Assembly: GCA_035937155.1 (NCBI GenBank)
Contig: DASYVJ010000016.1
Location: forward strand, 1-10,218
Direction of reading: 5' to 3'
DNA: 10,218 nt
Source: Palsa-870 sp035937155
GTDB taxonomy: Bacteria > Chloroflexota > Dormibacteria > Dormibacterales > Dormibacteraceae
Below, piece after piece: positions 6,299 to 10,218 of this stretch. The position numbers and the translations under genes are program-made. The first letter of the stretch is position 1. Each line of letters starts with the position of its first letter. The notes under the pieces were generated by a model. The model was not told the origin of the DNA. It saw only the letters and a program-made list of their open reading frames with translations, and ran no database searches.

Positions 6299-6320
6299 TT
6301 ATGGGACATCGGTACCATAA
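6299..6320. promoter_or_regulatory. Likely TetR operator TTATGG-N10-CCATAA
   Basis: This 22-bp dyad (6299-6304 and 6315-6320 as outer arms) has two further matching pairs inside, so 16 of 22 positions are symmetric. It sits in the 62-bp region between the cupin and TetR genes. On the minus strand TATGGT could be the cupin -10 box, with TGGAAA 17 bp upstream as -35. On the plus strand the dyad lies where the TetR -35 would be. The size is typical for a TetR dimer, so bound repressor would shut off both genes. Confidence 0.62.
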
Positions 6321-6331
6321 CGACACTACAG

Positions 6332-6337
6332 TACTAT
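6332..6337 (+). promoter_or_regulatory. -10 box TACTAT for a probably leaderless TetR transcript
   Basis: TACTAT ends seven bases before the ATG at 6345, so transcription would start at or next to the start codon, giving a leaderless message. No ribosome-binding site is present upstream of this ATG, which agrees. The corresponding -35 would fall inside the operator and is not a good match to TTGACA. Confidence 0.42.
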
Positions 6338-6344
6338 TTCCACG

Positions 6345-6959
6345 ATGTCAATTCCTTACGAGTCGGCCGGGCGAACCCATCAAAAGCACCGCACTCGCAA
6401 GGCGCTGGTCGCCGCGGCCCGCGAAATGGTGGCTCAGGGCGTGACGCCTACCGTCGAGGCCGCCGCGGCCAAGGCGGCCATCTCGCGGACGACCGCCTAC
6501 CGCTACTTTCCTAACCAGCGAACTCTTCTTCTATCGGCCCACCCAGAAATCGAGGCACGATCTCTGCTTCCTGAAAATCCCCCCGAGGACCCCGAAGCCC
6601 GCCTCGACGTGGTTATTCAGACCTTCCTGCGCCTCATCGTTGACACCGAGTCGCAACAGCGCACGATGTTGCGCATCTCGCTTGAGCCTGACCCGAGCCT
6701 TCGCGGCGAGCTGCCGCTGCGGCAGGGCCGAGCGATCGGGTGGATCACCGAAGCACTGGCCCCCCTCCGCGACCGGATGTCGGAGGCCCAACTGCGGCGG
6801 CTCGCTGTCGCGATCAGGAGCGCCGCCGGCATCGAGGGGCTCGTCTGGCTGACGGACATCGCTGGACTATCGCGAGAGGACGCAGTTCAAGTCATGCGCC
6901 AGTCGGCCAGAGCGTTGTTGCGATCTGCACTGGCTGATCTGGGCCCCGGCCAGAACTGA
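6345..6959 (+). CDS. TetR/AcrR family transcriptional regulator (next to cupin gene)
   Basis: This is a 204-residue repressor. The N-terminal domain reads HQKHRTRKALVAAAREMVAQ (helix 1), GVTPTVEAAAAKAAISRTTA (helices 2-3) and YRYFPNQRTLL, the TetR signature at about residues 20-62. The C-terminal ligand-binding domain has LDVVIQTFLRLIVDTESQQR, GWITEALAPLRDRMSEAQLR and IRSAAGIEGLVWLTDIAGLS. The last of these is a pattern I associate with a subset of TetR proteins that act on small aromatic or redox compounds, but I cannot name the ligand. It is divergent from the cupin gene and its ATG lies just downstream of the 22-bp palindrome, so autoregulation with control of the cupin is the simplest reading. 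No further gene follows within its likely transcript until the DUF6457-like gene at 7121. Confidence 0.92.
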   Translation: MSIPYESAGRTHQKHRTRKALVAAAREMVAQGVTPTVEAAAAKAAISRTTAYRYFPNQRTLLLSAHPEIEARSLLPENPPEDPEARLDVVIQTFLRLIVDTESQQRTMLRISLEPDPSLRGELPLRQGRAIGWITEALAPLRDRMSEAQLRRLAVAIRSAAGIEGLVWLTDIAGLSREDAVQVMRQSARALLRSALADLGPGQN

Positions 6960-7038
6960 AAGGCGGTTCCACCGGCATGGCTGGTCTCCGGCACGGGCCA
7001 CCCCGCAGGCGCCAGTAAGAACGGTGCGGCCACATCCG

Positions 7039-7057
7039 ACCAGCCAGCCTTGCTGGT
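7039..7057. repeat. Weak hairpin ACCAGC-N7-GCTGGT after the second TetR gene
   Basis: Perfect 6-bp arms (7039-7044 and 7052-7057) lie in the 160-bp gap between the TetR stop and the DUF6457-like gene. It could be part of a terminator for the TetR gene, but no T-run follows. The rest of the gap shows no gene. Confidence 0.25.
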
Positions 7058-7120
7058 TCGCGAGGAGAATGGATCTGTCCGGGTCCGCCTACCCGCGGCT
7101 CCGAAAACGATAGGAGTGTC

Positions 7121-7423
7121 ATGAATCAATTCTTTGAAGAGCTCGGCCAGCGTTGGGTGGCTGCGGCCCGCCGTCGCGAGGCGGTGGTTGATGCGCCTAC
7201 GCTCGATCCCAGGGTTGCGCTGGAGTTGCTCGAGCTGGCCCGGGTTGCGGCACACACCCGCGAACGACGATTTGCCCCGCTCTCATGCTTCATGGCCGGG
7301 GTCGCAGCGGAGCGCCTGCAGATGGCTAAGCCCGGTCTAGATCAGCGAGCCGTTGCCGAATACATAAACGAAATTCGCCAGCAGTTGGAGGCGGAAACTC
7401 CGGACGCTCCTAACGAACGTTGA
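7121..7423 (+). CDS. DUF6457-like small protein, possible formate dehydrogenase or molybdenum-cofactor accessory
   Basis: This 100-residue helical protein starts at an ATG with AGGAG 4 bp upstream (7112-7116). The core reads LDPRVALELLELARVAAHTR, ERRFAPLSCFMAGVAAER and a final helix (VAEYINEIRQQLEAE). The LDLARxxAHxxERxxAPLxxFxAGxAA pattern is what I recall for DUF6457, a family often found beside molybdenum cofactor and formate dehydrogenase genes in actinobacteria. The protein lacks membrane helices and cysteine clusters. Its 3' end overlaps that of the convergent mrp gene by 14 bp, so the two messages are antisense there. A role in formate dehydrogenase maturation is inference from position. 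No other evidence supports it. Confidence 0.65.
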   Translation: MNQFFEELGQRWVAAARRREAVVDAPTLDPRVALELLELARVAAHTRERRFAPLSCFMAGVAAERLQMAKPGLDQRAVAEYINEIRQQLEAETPDAPNER

Positions 7424-8501
7424 TCACCGGGAGCTGGCGGAAGCTCTGAACCGAGACCCGCGCGGCGATCGCTGACGCCACGTCGCGAAATGCCTTGGCA
7501 CCAACCGTGTCGGGGCGCGAGACCACCACCGGAGCGCCGGCGTCGGCCTCTTCACGGATCGCTTTCTCGAGCGGGATCCCGCCAAGGTAAGGAACGCCCA
7601 GGCGCTTGGCTGCCCGCTCCGCCCCGCCGTGGTCGAAGATGAAATGCTCCTCGCTGCAGCGGCCGCAGACGAACCAGCTCATGTTCTCAACCAGGCCCAG
7701 CGGGGGCACGTTGAGCCCCCGGAACATCTGCAGCGCCTTGACGGCGATGTTCAGCGCCGCGGTCTGCGGCGTGCAGACGATCGCGACGCCGGTCAGCGCG
7801 ACCGCCTGCGCCAGGGTCAGGGAAGCGTCTCCGGTGCCCGGAGGGAGATCGATCACAAGGTAGTCGAGCTCGCCCCAACGGACGTCGGTCAGCATCTGCT
7901 CGATCGCCCGCGAAACCATGGGCCCGCGCCAGACCATAGCCTTGTCGGCGCCCGCCAAAAAGCCGATGGACATCAGCTTGACGCCGAAGGCCTCGAGCGG
8001 CACGAGCTTCTGATCCACCACCTTAGGCTCGTTCTGGATGCCCATCATTCCGGGTATCGACGGACCGTAGATGTCCGCGTCGAGCAATCCGACGCTGGCG
8101 CCGCTGATGCCCAGGGCGCAGGCAAGGTTGATGGCCACGGTCGACTTGCCGACGCCACCCTTGCCCGATGCGACCGCAATCGCCTGCTTGACCCCTGGAA
8201 TGACCTGGTTCGGCTGCGGCCGGTTGAAGGCCGATCTCACGTTGGCCGTCATCTTCAGGTCGACCGCTGTCACGCCCGGAAGGTCGGCGACCAGCTTGTG
8301 CGCCATCGTCTGGAAGCGGTCTCGAACGGGGCACGCCGGCGTCGTCAGCTCGAACGTGAAGCTGACCCGGCCGTCGCCTCCGATGACCAGGTCTTTGATC
8401 ATGCCCAGGCTGACCACGTCGCGGCCGAGGTCCGGATCCTGGATCGCGGACAGCACGGAGAGGACCTGATCTGGGCTTGGAGGCGCTCCGTTACTGGGCA
8501 C
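7410..8501 (-). CDS. mrp: Mrp/NBP35 family iron-sulfur cluster carrier ATPase
   Basis: This is a cytoplasmic P-loop ATPase that carries and delivers [4Fe-4S] clusters to target enzymes. Its 363 residues hold an N-terminal DUF59/MIP18-like domain (about 10-85: VLSVLSAIQDPDLGRDVVSL, ELTTPACPV), a deviant Walker A GKGGVGKS at 113-120, ADIYGPSIPGMMG, and Walker B YLVIDLPPGTGD at 214-225. The signature CGRC at 279-282 supplies the two cysteines that hold a cluster at the dimer interface. The start is a GTG at 8499-8501, inside the end of the NrfD gene (its TAA is 8491-8493), so translation is probably coupled. It is the last gene of the formate dehydrogenase operon. I infer that it supplies clusters to that iron-sulfur-rich enzyme. 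The usual partner in bacteria varies. Confidence 0.93.
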   Translation of the reverse strand: MPSNGAPPSPDQVLSVLSAIQDPDLGRDVVSLGMIKDLVIGGDGRVSFTFELTTPACPVRDRFQTMAHKLVADLPGVTAVDLKMTANVRSAFNRPQPNQVIPGVKQAIAVASGKGGVGKSTVAINLACALGISGASVGLLDADIYGPSIPGMMGIQNEPKVVDQKLVPLEAFGVKLMSIGFLAGADKAMVWRGPMVSRAIEQMLTDVRWGELDYLVIDLPPGTGDASLTLAQAVALTGVAIVCTPQTAALNIAVKALQMFRGLNVPPLGLVENMSWFVCGRCSEEHFIFDHGGAERAAKRLGVPYLGGIPLEKAIREEADAGAPVVVSRPDTVGAKAFRDVASAIAARVSVQSFRQLPVINVR

Positions 8502-9429
8502 TGAAGATCACCGCCGCCCGCAGTGCGAGCACCCCGAGCAGCACGAAGAGGGAAACGACCAGCGTGTCGGTGCCTGCGCGGGCGACTACCGCCGCGCCTC
8601 CGGAGGGACGGATGCGCATGTGACCCCTCGCCACCACCAGCGACGACCCGATGCCCACCAGCGCGAGCAGCCATAGCGGAAGGTACTGCACCGTCATTCC
8701 GGCCGTTCCCGCCGCGATGATCGTGATGAAGAAGGCGACAAGCACGACGAGCTCCAGGATCGAGAAATACCCGTCCGCCTCGTGGAGGCGGCCGAGGCTG
8801 AACGCAGCTTTGGGACGGTACCGGGTCATCAGTGCGATCAGCGCCGCCGAGCCGCTCAGGCCGGACGCGAGGAACAACCCACCGAGCATCCACGTGTCAC
8901 TCCAGATCGGTTGGTTGCTGACGCTGAGGAGCACGCCCGTGTAGGACGCGAGCAACAACGCGAGGATCCCACCGACGATGTTGAACGCTCGCCCCAGAAC
9001 CCCGCCCATCGGCCGGCCGGGGTCGCCCACGGCGCTGCGATCTCGCCGGTCGAGGACGAACGATTCGAGCGCAGACACAGCCGCGAAAAGGCTAAACACC
9101 AGCAGCGTCCATACGCCCACCGACATCGGTGACCCGTATTTGAAGTTCAGGCCCTGGTCTCCTGGTGTGACGTTGATGAGCATGTGCCAGAACTTCCACC
9201 AGCTCGCAGCGAGGTCGGTGGTGAGGAGCACCGGACAGAACAGGACCGCGACGAAGCTCGCGTAGAAGCCAAGGCGCGCCGCCGCCTCGTCGCGCGGCTC
9301 ACCCACCAGGCGCAGGAGCGTCGCCAGGGCATAGGAGCCTCCCGCAAGACCGGCGAAGAAGAAGTAGAAGAGGATGTACCAGGTCCACTGCGGCGCCCGC
9401 ACGAAGTGCTCCGCGGCGAGATAGATCAC
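8491..9429 (-). CDS. nrfD: NrfD/PsrC family membrane subunit of formate dehydrogenase
   Basis: This integral membrane protein passes electrons between the iron-sulfur subunit and the quinone pool. Its 312 residues have about eight hydrophobic helices, starting with WTWYILFYFFFAGLAGGSYA (residues 15-34), the typical NrfD opening. A periplasm-proximal loop follows with FWHMLINV and NFKYGSPMSVGVW, the pattern expected in this family. The C-terminal half carries IVGGILALLLASYTGVLLS, SDTWMLGGLFLASGLSG and a closing pair of helices. NrfD replaces the cytochrome b subunit of the classic E. coli FDH-N/O complexes, and no haem-binding His set is expected. The GTG start overlaps the stop of the upstream iron-sulfur gene (GTGA, 9426-9429). 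The end overlaps the start of mrp by 11 bp. Whether formate is oxidised or CO2 reduced cannot be told here. Confidence 0.92.
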   Translation of the reverse strand: MIYLAAEHFVRAPQWTWYILFYFFFAGLAGGSYALATLLRLVGEPRDEAAARLGFYASFVAVLFCPVLLTTDLAASWWKFWHMLINVTPGDQGLNFKYGSPMSVGVWTLLVFSLFAAVSALESFVLDRRDRSAVGDPGRPMGGVLGRAFNIVGGILALLLASYTGVLLSVSNQPIWSDTWMLGGLFLASGLSGSAALIALMTRYRPKAAFSLGRLHEADGYFSILELVVLVAFFITIIAAGTAGMTVQYLPLWLLALVGIGSSLVVARGHMRIRPSGGAAVVARAGTDTLVVSLFVLLGVLALRAAVIFSAQ

Positions 9430-10218
9430 GATTCTCGCCGCCGTCTGAACGCAACGATTCCGGCGATCACACCGAGCGCGGCGGTCACGAGCCCGACCAG
9501 GTAGCCGCCCACATCATTGCGAGACGGCAGCCCGGCGTTGCTCGCGTTCGGCAGCCCATACGTCTCCGGCTTGTCCATGAGCAAGAAGAAAGCGTTCAGG
9601 CCGCCGTAAACCGTGTCGTCCCGCCCGTACAGCTGAGCCGTCGTGATCCCTTGCGACTGCAGGGCGGCGAGCCGGACGTCGGCCGCCTGCTGGAGCTCGG
9701 CAAGGGGCCCGAACTGAATCGACTGGGTGGGGCACGCTTTCGCGCAGGCAGGCTCGAGACCGCCCTGAAGACGGTCGTAGCAGAGCGTGCACTTGTGCGC
9801 CGTGCCTGTCTTTGGATTAATGGCGATGACGCTGTACGGACAGGCGGCGATGCAGTTTCGGCATCCGTTGCAAGCGTCTTGCTGTATGAAGACGGTGTTG
9901 AACTCGGTGCGGATGATCGCGCCAGTCGGACAGACGTCCATGCAGCTCGCGTGCTTGCAGTGCTTGCAGACGTCGGACATCATCAGCCAGGCCTTGCCGT
10001 TGCCGGCATCGACCGTCTGGTCGGGCACGTTGTCGATGAACTTCACGTGACGCCAGTTCTGGTCGTCGAGCTGGCCCGTGTTGTCGAAGCTGTCGGCGAG
10101 GAACTTCGGATCGTTGCCCTCGAGCTGGTTCCACTCCTTGCACGCCACCTCACACGCTTTGCATCCGATGCAGATGCTGGTGTCCGTGAAGAAGCCGTAC
10201 GACTCGCCAGCCTTGATT
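9426..10218 (-). CDS. Formate dehydrogenase iron-sulfur (beta) subunit, 5' end outside window
   Basis: The minus-strand frame is open to the window edge, giving 263 residues; about 25-40 N-terminal residues are missing. Four ferredoxin-type cysteine groups are visible in order: CIGCKACEVAC (near the N terminus, 10150-10175), CKHCKHASCMDVCP, CNGCRNCIAACPYSVI, and CTLCYDR with CAKACP. These would bind four [4Fe-4S] clusters carrying electrons from the catalytic subunit to the membrane. LYGRDDTVYGGLNAFFLL and the following MDKPETYGLP are typical of FdoH/FdxH-type subunits. A C-terminal membrane anchor (YLVGLVTAALGVIAGIVAF followed by RRRR) sits at the end. An ORF starting at the internal GTG near 10148 would cut cluster 1, so the true start is upstream. 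The catalytic molybdenum or tungsten subunit is expected just beyond the right edge. Confidence 0.93.
   Translation of the reverse strand, partial: IKAGESYGFFTDTSICIGCKACEVACKEWNQLEGNDPKFLADSFDNTGQLDDQNWRHVKFIDNVPDQTVDAGNGKAWLMMSDVCKHCKHASCMDVCPTGAIIRTEFNTVFIQQDACNGCRNCIAACPYSVIAINPKTGTAHKCTLCYDRLQGGLEPACAKACPTQSIQFGPLAELQQAADVRLAALQSQGITTAQLYGRDDTVYGGLNAFFLLMDKPETYGLPNASNAGLPSRNDVGGYLVGLVTAALGVIAGIVAFRRRRES

Noticed and set aside
7629..8504. Long plus-strand open frame of 291 codons
   Set aside because: It is antisense to the clear mrp gene, is rich in Arg, His, Gln and Asp, and has no domain pattern.
8399..8893. Minus-strand open frame overlapping mrp and nrfD
   Set aside because: It is an out-of-frame shadow of two well-supported genes.

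Overview
The window is about 10.2 kb of GC-rich bacterial chromosome (I estimate a little over 60% G+C by eye). Gene content fits a soil or environmental bacterium of the Actinobacteriota, Chloroflexota or Dormibacterota kind. It combines a small DUF6457-type protein, an NrfD-linked formate dehydrogenase, GTG starts, stop/start overlaps, one probably leaderless regulator and DUF5668, DUF302 and DUF2269 proteins. I cannot fix the phylum from sequence alone. No mobile element, CRISPR array, tRNA or rRNA was seen.

Layout. (1) 1-964 is a patchwork. It holds the C-terminal end of a dihydrofolate-reductase-like protein (+), a methyltransferase remnant broken off inside its SAM-binding motif (-), and a small two-helix DUF5668-type membrane protein (+). 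(2) 965-4447 carries a DUF302 gene (+), a TetR regulator (-), and, divergent from it, a DUF2269 membrane protein, a 14-helix DHA2 efflux transporter and a GatB/YqeY-like protein (+). The last three are joined by stop/start overlaps. The TetR gene and the transporter genes share a short intergenic region with operator-like palindromes, the standard layout of a self-regulated efflux module. (3) 4473-6959 has an NAD(P)H:quinone-oxidoreductase-like MDR enzyme (-), a roughly 400 bp gap with an operator-like inverted repeat, a cupin gene (-) and a divergent second TetR regulator (+). A 22-bp operator candidate lies between the last two. (4) 7121-10218 has a DUF6457-like small protein (+), then a minus-strand operon running in from the right edge: formate dehydrogenase iron-sulfur subunit (5' end outside the window), NrfD-type membrane subunit, and the Mrp/NBP35 iron-sulfur carrier ATPase. 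These are joined by stop/start overlaps.

The most striking observation is that three plus-strand genes within 1.5 kb (DUF302, DUF2269, DHA2 transporter) each carry a one-base loss in a short G or C run. Each shifts the frame the same way, and each gives a protein of normal family length once repaired. This is either systematic undercalling in the assembly or recent decay of one locus; the sequence alone cannot separate these. No clearly new biological system is visible. The best regulatory leads are the paired TetR intergenic regions, which share the half-site TTATGG/CCATAA.
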